A DNA stretch of 11,799 nt from assembly GCA_028705705.1 (NCBI GenBank), contig JAQWCZ010000042.1, positions 1 to 11,799 of the forward strand, read 5' to 3'. This DNA comes from Paludibacter sp. GTDB lineage: Bacteria; Bacteroidota; Bacteroidia; Bacteroidales; Paludibacteraceae. The notes under the pieces were generated by a model. It was not told the origin of the DNA and did not search any database. It saw only the letters and a program-made list of their open reading frames with translations. The position numbers and the translations under genes are program-made. This document shows, piece by piece, positions 1 through 7,413 of this stretch; position 1 is the first letter of the stretch; every line of letters starts with the position of its first letter.

Positions 1-572
1 GCTTCAGCATTGGTGCATTGTGGCAATACCGGATGAAATTTTGTATGTGATTGAAAATCTATCCATTCTTTCATTTCATCAACTTGCTTCTTATCCAATG
101 CTTCCTGATTAATATGTTCCTCTTCCTGGATAAAACCATGTTCTTCTAGTTTTTTTAACCTGAGTTTATTGGATATTTTTTTTATGTCCTCTACTATTGG
201 TACAATCGGTTTATGAAGGAACCAGAAGTGACGTTTTGTATTGACGATGGAAGCACATAAAAAAATTGTAACAGGTATTTGATGTTTTTGAATAACAGGC
301 AGTAAAGCATAATTTGAAATATGACCATCATCAAAGGTAATAATAAGGGCTTTTGGTGGTAACTTTATATTATTATGTACTGCATCAATAAATTGCTGTA
401 AAGATATAATGTTGTATTTCCGACGTAAATATGCAAATGCCTTTTCAGCATCTCCTTTCCTAATATTATGAAACAATAGAATACTCACCTTCTTCTTCTG
501 AATAAATTCTCTAAAGAAAAAAGGTAACCCTGAAAAACGTAATAATTTAAATATCGAATTTTTCATCAGCAT
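1..572 (-). CDS. Polysaccharide deacetylase (NodB homology), N-terminal part, cut by window edge
   Basis: The reading frame is open from the start codon to the left edge of the window, giving about 190 residues without a stop; the C-terminal part lies outside. Numbered from the ATG at 566, it has a VSILLFHNI strand near residues 27-35, the NodB metal-site motif TFDDG at 77-81 (the two Asp are the catalytic base and a metal ligand in this family), and the second motif SHTKFHP at 173-179 with the H-x-x-x-H metal pair. The family (carbohydrate esterase 4) removes N- or O-acetyl groups from glycans. Here it would trim the polysaccharide made by the upstream genes, or a lipid-linked precursor; the substrate is unknown. 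The start is ambiguous: ATG at 572 lies 5 bp after the stop of the preceding GT4 gene, and an in-frame ATG at 566 gives a more usual MKNSIFK beginning. No clear signal peptide is visible. The family call is secure, the role inferred. Confidence 0.88.
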   Translation of the reverse strand, partial: MLMKNSIFKLLRFSGLPFFFREFIQKKKVSILLFHNIRKGDAEKAFAYLRRKYNIISLQQFIDAVHNNIKLPPKALIITFDDGHISNYALLPVIQKHQIPVTIFLCASIVNTKRHFWFLHKPIVPIVEDIKKISNKLRLKKLEEHGFIQEEEHINQEALDKKQVDEMKEWIDFQSHTKFHPVLPQCTNAE

Positions 573-577
573 ACAAA

Positions 578-1702
578 CTAAAACTCATATTGTTTCATCA
601 TAGATAAAATATGGTTTTCTATACTATAGGTTTCTCTTACAAATTTTTGTGCCAGCCTGGCTTTGATCAAATAATCGTTTTTATGTTCCAAATATAACAT
701 AAATTTTTCAACTAAATCTTTTTCATCTTTGGTTTTATATAGTGTTGCGAATTTACCTTGTACTGTAATTTCTGACATTACTTCCCAGTCGTTAACAAAA
801 ACCGGGATTCCCGTTGCCATTGCCTCTGCTACTGCTATTCCAAATGTATCATGATCAGTAGCATATACAAAAGCATCCGATTGAGCAAGGATTTGAGGGA
901 CATCAGTACGCATACCCATAAAAGTGACATGTTGCAATAAATCATTATCCCGGCAATACCTTACACAAGCATCATAACGCTCTGCTGCAAAATTCAGTTG
1001 TTTGCCAACAAATAGCAATTGAAATTTTATATTCCTCTGTTTTAATAAAAATGCAAATTTACACAAAGTCATCTGATCGCGACCGGGAAGAAAATTTCCT
1101 ACACTTGTTAATATAATGGTGTTAGATGATAGATTAAGTTCTTTTTTTATGTTTTGATTCCTTTGCAATTGATCAATTGCGTTTTTATCAGATGCATTAA
1201 TAATTTTTGATAATGAAATTCCATTATATACAACGCGCTGTTTACCCGTATTTAATTTATATTTTGAAACATAAAAATCTAATTGGGCATTACTCACAAA
1301 AATATTTCTATCAGTACGTTTGATTATAAAATTAAAAATTGCACGAGATGATAAATTAACATTAAAATCATAACCATGAAGTGTCAGCATGATCTTAATT
1401 TTCGTACCCAAACATGCAAAATAAGCATAAAATGCATCAATATATTGTTGTGCATGTATGATATCTATATTATTCACTAACATTAATTTACGGAGTTTTT
1501 GCAGATATGCAAATTTATTCGCTCCCGCAGCTAATTTATACATGGGTAAACCGCTATTCAGATAATCTTGTTCGTACTCACCAGTTTTTCTGTATATACC
1601 AATTGCATCAAGTCCATGACGGGTAGCATTGCGAAATACGTCCAACATGAGCGTTTCTGTACCACCACGGGTTAACGAACCAAATAAATAGGCAATTTTC
1701 AT
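578..1702 (-). CDS. Glycosyltransferase family 4 (GT-B fold)
   Basis: The 374-residue protein has the two-domain GT-B layout of family 4 retaining glycosyltransferases, which move a sugar from a nucleotide donor to a lipid-linked acceptor at the cytoplasmic face of the inner membrane. The N-terminal domain opens with MKIAYLFGSL and a glycine-rich GGTE loop at 13-16, typical of acceptor-side family members. TLHGYDF lies near 107-113 and VYNGIS near 158-163. The C-terminal domain starts at about 195 (ILTSVGNF) and carries the donor-site stretch DTFGIAVAEAMATGIPV at 285-301. In the usual E-x7-E pattern the first Glu is replaced by Asp285 and the second is Glu293. Length is normal for the family. 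It follows the MurB-like gene after 27 bp and is followed by the deacetylase 5 bp later, so it is probably cotranscribed. Donor and acceptor cannot be told from sequence. Confidence 0.9.
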   Translation of the reverse strand: MKIAYLFGSLTRGGTETLMLDVFRNATRHGLDAIGIYRKTGEYEQDYLNSGLPMYKLAAGANKFAYLQKLRKLMLVNNIDIIHAQQYIDAFYAYFACLGTKIKIMLTLHGYDFNVNLSSRAIFNFIIKRTDRNIFVSNAQLDFYVSKYKLNTGKQRVVYNGISLSKIINASDKNAIDQLQRNQNIKKELNLSSNTIILTSVGNFLPGRDQMTLCKFAFLLKQRNIKFQLLFVGKQLNFAAERYDACVRYCRDNDLLQHVTFMGMRTDVPQILAQSDAFVYATDHDTFGIAVAEAMATGIPVFVNDWEVMSEITVQGKFATLYKTKDEKDLVEKFMLYLEHKNDYLIKARLAQKFVRETYSIENHILSMMKQYEF

Positions 1703-1729
1703 ACTTTTAGCGACGATGTAAAAAAATAT

Positions 1730-2728
1730 TTATTTATACTGTTTGAAATAATTTCGATCCACAATTTCAATTTCCAGTTCAGTTTTTTTTGAAATACGTT
1801 CAATAAAAGACTTATATTTAAAAAACATCACATCAGCCTTATTATCCTTCCAAACAAAACAATTAAAGCTAAAGTCAGATACATAATAACTCATTTTAAA
1901 TTTGCCATGAATAATAAAAAATAGTTGTTTATTGAGTTTTAATTGTTTGTCTTTTTTGATGTGAATAATTTTCAGCAACTTCTTAAACATTTTCCATATC
2001 ATAATTTGTAACGTGTTTTTCAATTCAATTTCAGCAAATACACTCCCTAAGTTATGTTGAGGTTTTTCCTGATATTTTTTTCTGTAATATTTAAATTTTT
2101 CTGTGTTTTTTATCAACAATTCAGGATTTAGTGCAATCTGTTTTTTCAAAAAAACTCTCAGTATTACTCCTTCTATTTCCTTCCTTTTAAAAATGGAAGA
2201 TCTTCTTTTATAATTTAAATCATTTTTATTCAGATTAATACAACCGTTTTTCGTAATAACCTCGATGTGATCAATCAGTTCATCAATACACGAATTAAAA
2301 CAACTACTGTTATTACAAACAGCAGCACCAATTGTGCCTGGTATGGTGGTAAAGCCTTCAAAACCTTCAATGTTATTTTTAATACATTCAACAGATAATT
2401 TTGAGCTTAGAGCGCCACATTCAGCAACAACATAATCTTTATTTATTGCTATTTTGTTAATTCTTAAAGTTGAAATGACAACTTCCGGATGATAGTCATT
2501 TTGAAAATATAAATTTGAGGTTGCACCAACTACATAAAAATTTATTTGAGTTTTATATAAATAGCTTACAATAGATTTAATTTTTTCGATACTATCTGGT
2601 TTAATCCAAAACTGAACCACCCCACCTCTTTGAATCCATGTATATGATTTCAGAGAACGATTTTTATCAAAATCGATATCATTATTCATCAGGAATTCTT
2701 CAATATGTTGTAAATATTCTTGTTTCAT
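1730..2728 (-). CDS. Divergent MurB-like FAD-binding oxidoreductase
   Basis: The 332-residue protein resembles UDP-N-acetylenolpyruvoylglucosamine reductase (MurB), which uses FAD and NADPH to reduce the enolpyruvyl ether of UDP-GlcNAc to a lactyl ether. Visible features are a VVGATSNLYF flavin loop at 66-75, the FAD pyrophosphate motif IPGTIGAAVCNN at 129-140, a degenerate substrate-site block around RRSSIFK at 175-181 (Arg176 aligns with the conserved Arg, but the preceding Tyr of the usual YR pair is Arg175), GSVF at 228-231 with the usual following Asn-Pro missing, and LEIEIV near 318-323, where Glu321 may match the catalytic Glu. It is clearly divergent and, sitting in a polysaccharide operon, is unlikely to be the cell's peptidoglycan MurB. 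Its ATG overlaps the pyruvyl-transferase stop as ATGA, implying coupled translation. The gene is very AT-rich (about 27% G+C over 1801-2400 by hand count). FAD binding is likely; substrate and reaction are unknown. Confidence 0.78.
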   Translation of the reverse strand: MKQEYLQHIEEFLMNNDIDFDKNRSLKSYTWIQRGGVVQFWIKPDSIEKIKSIVSYLYKTQINFYVVGATSNLYFQNDYHPEVVISTLRINKIAINKDYVVAECGALSSKLSVECIKNNIEGFEGFTTIPGTIGAAVCNNSSCFNSCIDELIDHIEVITKNGCINLNKNDLNYKRRSSIFKRKEIEGVILRVFLKKQIALNPELLIKNTEKFKYYRKKYQEKPQHNLGSVFAEIELKNTLQIMIWKMFKKLLKIIHIKKDKQLKLNKQLFFIIHGKFKMSYYVSDFSFNCFVWKDNKADVMFFKYKSFIERISKKTELEIEIVDRNYFKQYK

Positions 2729-3780
2729 TTTAACACAGTATCCAAAAAAATTCCTGATAATTCACGAGCGTGTGTAAGTGCATTATTAGCGCTTAAATAG
2801 TCAACTTTTTTATTAATATCTATGCTCTCAACATCCTCAATAAATCTATCTGATAAACCCAGAACTTGAAGTAAATCCAACGCCCTATTATTGCCGGATT
2901 TTTTCTTTTTATTTACAAAATAAAAATTTTTTTCAAACAAAATTGAAAAAGCAAGACCATGGAAAGAGTTTACAACCAGATATTTTGCATAATAAATTGC
3001 CCCAACCCAATCAGATGGTGATACTGAAAAAGTGTTTGTTGCATATTTATAATATGCACTGCTCACATTTATAATAGGAAGTTTTGTTTCTTGTTCAATA
3101 CGTTTTGCACAATATTGAAGTAAATTGTTTTTTTCCAGATCAATTACCAATATATAGTTTTTGTGTTTAAACCTATCTGAAATCTGTTTTATATAAAAAT
3201 CTTTATCCATTAGTAATGTTGGATCCAGTACAATTTGAGGACGAACTCCGATAAGTTTATATATTTCTTCCCGGGCTAATATTTCACGAACAGAGATTGC
3301 TGAGAATGATTTTAAATTTTCAATAAAAGAGTTATAATCCTCTTTATTAATGCTTTTTCCACCAATACTTGCAGAATATGCTATTTTCAATTTCCCTTCA
3401 TTCACAAAATCTAATAAAAAAACAGATAATTCATTACCAACTAATTCCTTATTCCAAATTTGGTCACTGCCACAAATAAAAACATCAAATTCAGACGAAA
3501 TTTGCTTAATTTCATTTTTATTGAAAAATGTTTGAGTAAGAGGAAGATTTTTGCGTACAAAGCGTCTGAATCTTGGTATAACCAAAAGCTTAATTATAAA
3601 ATTATATGGATTCTTGGGTAATCTGTAATGGTATTTTCTGAGAAATTCTGGAAAATAATCTAATACAGACACCTCAAATCCTTTAGCTTTCAAATAATTT
3701 GTCAGCGCATAACATTGCCATATTGCACCGTAATTTATTGCTCTGTGAAATGTTAATATGCCAATCTTTAGTGGTTTCAT
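2725..3780 (-). CDS. Polysaccharide pyruvyl transferase family protein
   Basis: A 351-residue protein of the family that includes CsaB and WcaK, which transfer pyruvate from phosphoenolpyruvate to sugar hydroxyls, usually as a cyclic ketal. The start begins MKPLKIGILTFHRAINYGAI, the classic N-terminus, with the NYGA loop at 17-20. Other family marks are FICGSDQIWN at 101-110, SVRE at 163-166, VLDPTLL at 184-190 and NSFHGLAFSILF at 271-282, whose Ser-Phe-His-Gly block is the most conserved part. The frame extends upstream to 3843, but that would add 21 non-family residues and a 67-bp overlap. The ATG at 3780 gives an ATGA overlap with the preceding GT2 stop and a textbook start, so I chose it. 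The downstream stop overlaps the MurB-like start the same way. Local G+C is about 25%. Family is secure; target sugar and product (ketal or otherwise) are inference. Confidence 0.9.
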   Translation of the reverse strand: MKPLKIGILTFHRAINYGAIWQCYALTNYLKAKGFEVSVLDYFPEFLRKYHYRLPKNPYNFIIKLLVIPRFRRFVRKNLPLTQTFFNKNEIKQISSEFDVFICGSDQIWNKELVGNELSVFLLDFVNEGKLKIAYSASIGGKSINKEDYNSFIENLKSFSAISVREILAREEIYKLIGVRPQIVLDPTLLMDKDFYIKQISDRFKHKNYILVIDLEKNNLLQYCAKRIEQETKLPIINVSSAYYKYATNTFSVSPSDWVGAIYYAKYLVVNSFHGLAFSILFEKNFYFVNKKKKSGNNRALDLLQVLGLSDRFIEDVESIDINKKVDYLSANNALTHARELSGIFLDTVLK

Positions 3781-4730
3781 AAAAATCTTTTCAATAAATG
3801 ATAAATATTTCTTTTTACAAAATACCAAAAATTCTGTATCCATCTTGGTAATACTTTGTATTGCCAGAAGAATTTTGCAAGGTGATTTGAAAAATTGATT
3901 TGTTTCAATTCCTTTTTAATCTCATCAATATATATTCCTGCTAAGAAATACGGATAAAAACTTCGCAATTTTAAAAATTCAATCAAATGTCGAACATCCT
4001 TATCATACTCTTGTTCAGGATAATTCAAATTGAAGAACACCGATTCTTTTCTGGAATATAATTTATTTGAAATGGCACGATTTGCGGGATCCACATTTTG
4101 ATTGTAATAAAACAATGGTTTATTCAGTAGCACCAGTCCATTTTTTAAATAACATTTAAAAAATAAATCAAAATCTTCACCCATTTTGAGATCAGGATGA
4201 AAACCACCAACATCATTAAATGTTTTTTTGGATATTACACATGATCCGGTACATACAGGACGCGTGTAACCTTTAGATAAAAGGTTACTGTAATTAGCTA
4301 TTCCTTTGATAAATGAGGGATCAACACCTAAATCAATTATCCGGTTGTTATTCCTTTTTACGGTATAAATACCACTTCCATACACACCTTTCCCCGGAAA
4401 TTCATGAATTAAATCATTCATTTCTTCAAGGAATCTAATATCCCACCAATCGTCAGCATCCAGAAAGGCAATGTAATTGTACTTGGAATATTTCACACCA
4501 TTATTTCTGGTTGTGGAGACTCCGGCGTTTTTCTGAGATAAAACACTACACTGCCAGATGGGCGGAGTAAGTGTATGTAAAATTTCCTTTGTTTTATTTA
4601 AACTATCATCAGTTGAACCATCGTCAATAATAATCAGCTCAAAGTTCTGAAAAGTTTGGTTTGCTACAGAACGAATTGCTTTTTCTATATATGGTGCTTT
4701 ATTGTAAAGAGGAATAACGACAGAAAACAT
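3777..4730 (-). CDS. Glycosyltransferase family 2 (GT-A fold)
   Basis: A 317-residue GT2 enzyme. The opening MFSVVIPLYNKAPYIEKAI is the nucleotide-binding first strand and helix. IIIDDGSTDDS at 33-43 holds the uridine-contacting Asp pair at 36-37, and FLDADDWW at 89-96 is the DxD metal-binding motif. GEDFDLFFK at 184-192 supplies the likely catalytic base in the conserved ED position. The C-terminal 100 residues are basic and aromatic, ending in a WYFVKRNIYHLLKRFL-like stretch that could lie against the membrane. Like its relatives it should add one sugar to the lipid-linked glycan in the cytoplasm; donor unknown. It is preceded by a 49-bp gap, the second longest in the window, and its stop overlaps the pyruvyl-transferase start as ATGA. 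This coupling suggests that its product, or the sugar it adds, is tied to the modification step; that is inference. Confidence 0.9.
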   Translation of the reverse strand: MFSVVIPLYNKAPYIEKAIRSVANQTFQNFELIIIDDGSTDDSLNKTKEILHTLTPPIWQCSVLSQKNAGVSTTRNNGVKYSKYNYIAFLDADDWWDIRFLEEMNDLIHEFPGKGVYGSGIYTVKRNNNRIIDLGVDPSFIKGIANYSNLLSKGYTRPVCTGSCVISKKTFNDVGGFHPDLKMGEDFDLFFKCYLKNGLVLLNKPLFYYNQNVDPANRAISNKLYSRKESVFFNLNYPEQEYDKDVRHLIEFLKLRSFYPYFLAGIYIDEIKKELKQINFSNHLAKFFWQYKVLPRWIQNFWYFVKRNIYHLLKRFL

Positions 4731-4779
4731 GTTGCAACGGTATTAATAATGTAATTAAAAAGTAAAAGCCGGATCCATA

Positions 4780-5751
4780 TTAAGCGTTAAATTTTTTAAC
4801 AAACAATTCTAATTCAACATATTGTCTGAAAAATACCGGATGAAATTTTAATAAATAATATATTCTTTTATGTCTAGGATAAACACAAACTGTTTTAAAA
4901 CTGTTCCAGTCAATACGCTTAATTAATTCAATGTCATTTTTACCATAAATCTTTCTTTTTTCAGGCATAAAACCTTTGAAATATTCTCCGGCTATTTCAC
5001 GATATAAAATACATTTATCAAGACCGGATAAAGGAATAAAAAAAGCAGATAATTGATTCGCAACAGTAATTGTATCATAAAGATGTTTTTTATTTCTTGA
5101 TTGGGTTATACTCCCGGATCTGATACGATAGATATAAATAATATCAGGAATAACTTTTACCTTTTGAGCATTGTAACAAACCATGGGTGTGAACAAATTG
5201 TCTTCGTGGTATATCCCCTCCATAAAAAACAAATCATTTTCCAATATAAATTCCCGGCGATATATTCGCAGTACCACACATACAAAATGAAACTGCCGTT
5301 GTAAAAGGGCATATTTATTATAATATTCCCAGCCTGTCAAGCTATTTTCAGTTATTCCGTTATCAGGATTTTCATTGGTGCCATCTTCAAAAAATCTTCG
5401 TCCATTAAAACAAATCATATCTTCCACTCCTGATATTGAATCCAAAAGTACTTTTAGTGCATTGGGTTCAATCCAATCGTCACTGTCCAGGAAGAATATA
5501 TATTCACCGGAAGCTGCTCTTATACCAGTATTTCTTGCTGCACTTAATCCTCTGTTTTCCTGTGATATTACCTTTATTTTATCATACTTTTTTGCATATT
5601 CATCTAAAATAAATCTACTATTATCAGTAGAACCATCGTTAATACAGATAATCTCATAATTGTTAACATGCTGTTGTTGTAAAACTGAATCTAAACATTG
5701 ACGAAGATAAGGTTCTACATTATATACCGGTATAATTACGGATATCAACAT
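4780..5751 (-). CDS. Glycosyltransferase family 2 (GT-A fold), EpsJ/WcaA-like
   Basis: A 323-residue GT2 protein with every family mark in place: LISVIIPVYNVEPYLRQCL at 2-20, CINDGSTDNS at 36-45 (Asp39 in the Asn-Asp pair), the RGLSAARNTGI block at 67-77 typical of this subfamily, the DxD motif FLDSDDW at 87-93, and YHEDNLF at 181-187 with the Glu-Asp pair expected for the catalytic base. YRIRSGSIT near 208-216 matches the usual C-terminal loop. It begins 2 bp after the stop of the upstream GT-A-like gene, so both are almost certainly on one transcript. Among the four GT2 genes in the window this one has the most standard EpsJ/WcaA-type architecture. It should transfer a hexose or N-acetylhexosamine to the growing chain at the inner membrane; the sugar cannot be read from sequence. 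Confidence 0.92.
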   Translation of the reverse strand: MLISVIIPVYNVEPYLRQCLDSVLQQQHVNNYEIICINDGSTDNSRFILDEYAKKYDKIKVISQENRGLSAARNTGIRAASGEYIFFLDSDDWIEPNALKVLLDSISGVEDMICFNGRRFFEDGTNENPDNGITENSLTGWEYYNKYALLQRQFHFVCVVLRIYRREFILENDLFFMEGIYHEDNLFTPMVCYNAQKVKVIPDIIYIYRIRSGSITQSRNKKHLYDTITVANQLSAFFIPLSGLDKCILYREIAGEYFKGFMPEKRKIYGKNDIELIKRIDWNSFKTVCVYPRHKRIYYLLKFHPVFFRQYVELELFVKKFNA

Positions 5752-5753
5752 CT

Positions 5754-6545
5754 TCAGTTTTTATTGATTAATTTCTTTTTTACTTTTACCAGCACTTTGA
5801 TGGTTTCATGATAATTCAGTTTTACAAAAGAATTAAACTGCTCTATCACAGATGGTTTATAGAACCTGTGACTCAGTTTGCCACATTCCATCACAACAGC
5901 ATTGATTCTTCTCGTGTGAAAGCGGTCGGTATTGAAGAACCGTGAATACCAGGTATGAATCAGGAAAGGTTCCTGCTTGTGATTATACAATATCGTCGAT
6001 TCACCATCCGGGTGTGTATCAGCGTTCAGGTATAAAGTCTTGAACTCCTGACTCAGCCACACGAAAAAATGACAATAGGGTTCATTATTAATAAACTTAT
6101 ATTCACCCTTCAAAATATTTTTAGGATATTGATCCATATATGCATCCTGATGCAAAGGATAATTTGCAATAACGTCCTCAGAAAATTTCTTTCTGATTTC
6201 CCTTACATTGAGAATATTGAAAAACGGATTGGTTACAAGCGGGTTGAATTTCCGGATATCCACCATGCCACCATCGGGCATTCCACAATTAACATAACCA
6301 TTCTCAACAACATATTCCAATAAGGAATTCAAACGTTCCAGATCATATACAAAAGCATCTTCATCAATATTGATGATGATATCAGCCTCTTCATCACGAA
6401 TCATTTGATACAGGTAACCATCAGCAGTCGTATTCAGCAAACGAACTTTCTCATAAGGCAAATCCATGAAAAACATGGATCGTTTATACAACGCATCGTT
6501 CATCGAACGGGTGTAGATTTTTATTTTCAATTTGCTCATATTCAT
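5754..6545 (-). CDS. Possible GT-A-fold glycosyltransferase, family not recognised
   Basis: I do not recognise this 263-residue protein with confidence. It starts like a nucleotide-sugar enzyme (KLKIKIYTRSMNDALY at 5-20) and has EADIIINIDEDAF at 53-65, a hydrophobic strand ending in Asp-Glu-Asp at 61-63, where a GT-A DxD metal site would be expected. GGMVDIR follows at 92-98, HQDAYMDQY at 132-140, and a late FLIHTWYSRFF at 195-205 whose His197 resembles the late metal-binding His of several GT-A families. No signal peptide or membrane helix is visible; the C-terminus is strongly basic (KVKKKLINKN). Its ATG at 6545 overlaps the GT14 stop as ATGA; a second in-frame ATG at 6539 is possible. The next GT2 starts 2 bp after its stop. 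Position inside a run of glycosyltransferases supports the guess, but a sugar-modifying enzyme is an alternative. Confidence 0.6.
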   Translation of the reverse strand: MNMSKLKIKIYTRSMNDALYKRSMFFMDLPYEKVRLLNTTADGYLYQMIRDEEADIIINIDEDAFVYDLERLNSLLEYVVENGYVNCGMPDGGMVDIRKFNPLVTNPFFNILNVREIRKKFSEDVIANYPLHQDAYMDQYPKNILKGEYKFINNEPYCHFFVWLSQEFKTLYLNADTHPDGESTILYNHKQEPFLIHTWYSRFFNTDRFHTRRINAVVMECGKLSHRFYKPSVIEQFNSFVKLNYHETIKVLVKVKKKLINKN

Positions 6546-7399
6546 AAACCGGCTGATTTGATTTTGTTGATTAGTTTAGCAGATTTGATTTTATCAAACT
6601 TGCGGGCAAAAAAACAATCTGAGGCCATAACGCGATCATAATCTTTTTCTGACAGCATAACCGGATTTGCACCATCTTCTCCCCAATCGATATAACGCAG
6701 GTAATTATTAGTCACCGGCATTCCCAGATTCAACAATACTGTTTGCAAGAAAATCTCCTCACCAATACTTGTAAACCTGAATCGCCTTATATAGCGGGGA
6801 TTTTCATCAACAAAACGAATGAAAGTCTCTATCGCATGCTCTGACAAACTCCAATAAGTTCCCCCGGCCCATAGCTTTCCATTAAAATACCGGAACTTTC
6901 GGTTTATTTTCAGCTTTTTCTGTATCCTCAGGCTCAGGCGTATCAATTCCCAGAAACGACCTCTGACATCCACCCAGTTTAATCCAAACCAATAGTATCT
7001 AATCCTTTTCAATCCACCGTCCTCTCCCCAGCTATCACGTGGCAGCGGAAAATATTCCATAAAGTTTTCATTTTGATGCTTTTCAAAGAAATCCTTGAAT
7101 GCTGAAAGCGGTTTAACCGGAAAATCACTGCCGGTAATTAGATGGAAATACTCATATTCATGTTTTTTATATGCTTCCCTTATCAACAATAAAATGGCCA
7201 TCAGGTGATTACTACCGCCCCATTCAATGTGGTAATTATGATACACATACACTTGATTAAAATGATTTAACCCAGATGTATCTTCTTTGCATTTCTTATC
7301 AATATGAATGAAAAAATAAAAATCATCATCGAAATAAGAAATAATTTCCGACAGAAAGTCCAAGTCTTTATAGGCGGTAATAAGTATGGCCTGTTTCAT
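6542..7399 (-). CDS. GT14 core-2/I-branching-type glycosyltransferase
   Basis: A 285-residue member of the Branch family (glycosyltransferase family 14), inverting enzymes that add beta-linked GlcNAc or xylose, often at branch points. It begins MKQAILITAYKDLDFLSEI. Family blocks are YFFIHIDKK at 28-36, HIEWGGSNHLMAILLLI at 57-73 with the diagnostic Trp-Gly-Gly, YFHLITGSDFPVKP at 84-97, LWAGGTYWSLS at 177-187, SIGEEIFLQTVLLN at 211-224 (the acidic pair expected at the catalytic position) and a closing FFARKFD at 263-269. The frame extends to 7471, but the extra 24 residues are not family-like and would overlap the GT2 gene by 58 bp, so the ATG at 7399, 14 bp after that gene's stop, is preferred. 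Its own stop overlaps the next gene as ATGA. A branch-forming or side-chain role is plausible; donor is unknown. Confidence 0.88.
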   Translation of the reverse strand: MKQAILITAYKDLDFLSEIISYFDDDFYFFIHIDKKCKEDTSGLNHFNQVYVYHNYHIEWGGSNHLMAILLLIREAYKKHEYEYFHLITGSDFPVKPLSAFKDFFEKHQNENFMEYFPLPRDSWGEDGGLKRIRYYWFGLNWVDVRGRFWELIRLSLRIQKKLKINRKFRYFNGKLWAGGTYWSLSEHAIETFIRFVDENPRYIRRFRFTSIGEEIFLQTVLLNLGMPVTNNYLRYIDWGEDGANPVMLSEKDYDRVMASDCFFARKFDKIKSAKLINKIKSAGL

Positions 7400-7413
7400 A
7401 GAACGAATATACT

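Noticed and set aside
3781..3843. Upstream extension of the pyruvyl transferase to an ATG at 3843
   Set aside because: The added 21 residues are antithetical to the family start and would overlap the GT2 gene by 67 bp; the ATGA start at 3780 is far better.
4731..4738. Perfect 8-bp palindrome GTTGCAAC directly upstream of a GT2 start
   Set aside because: Palindromes this short are expected by chance in a window of this size, and there is no second copy or promoter context.
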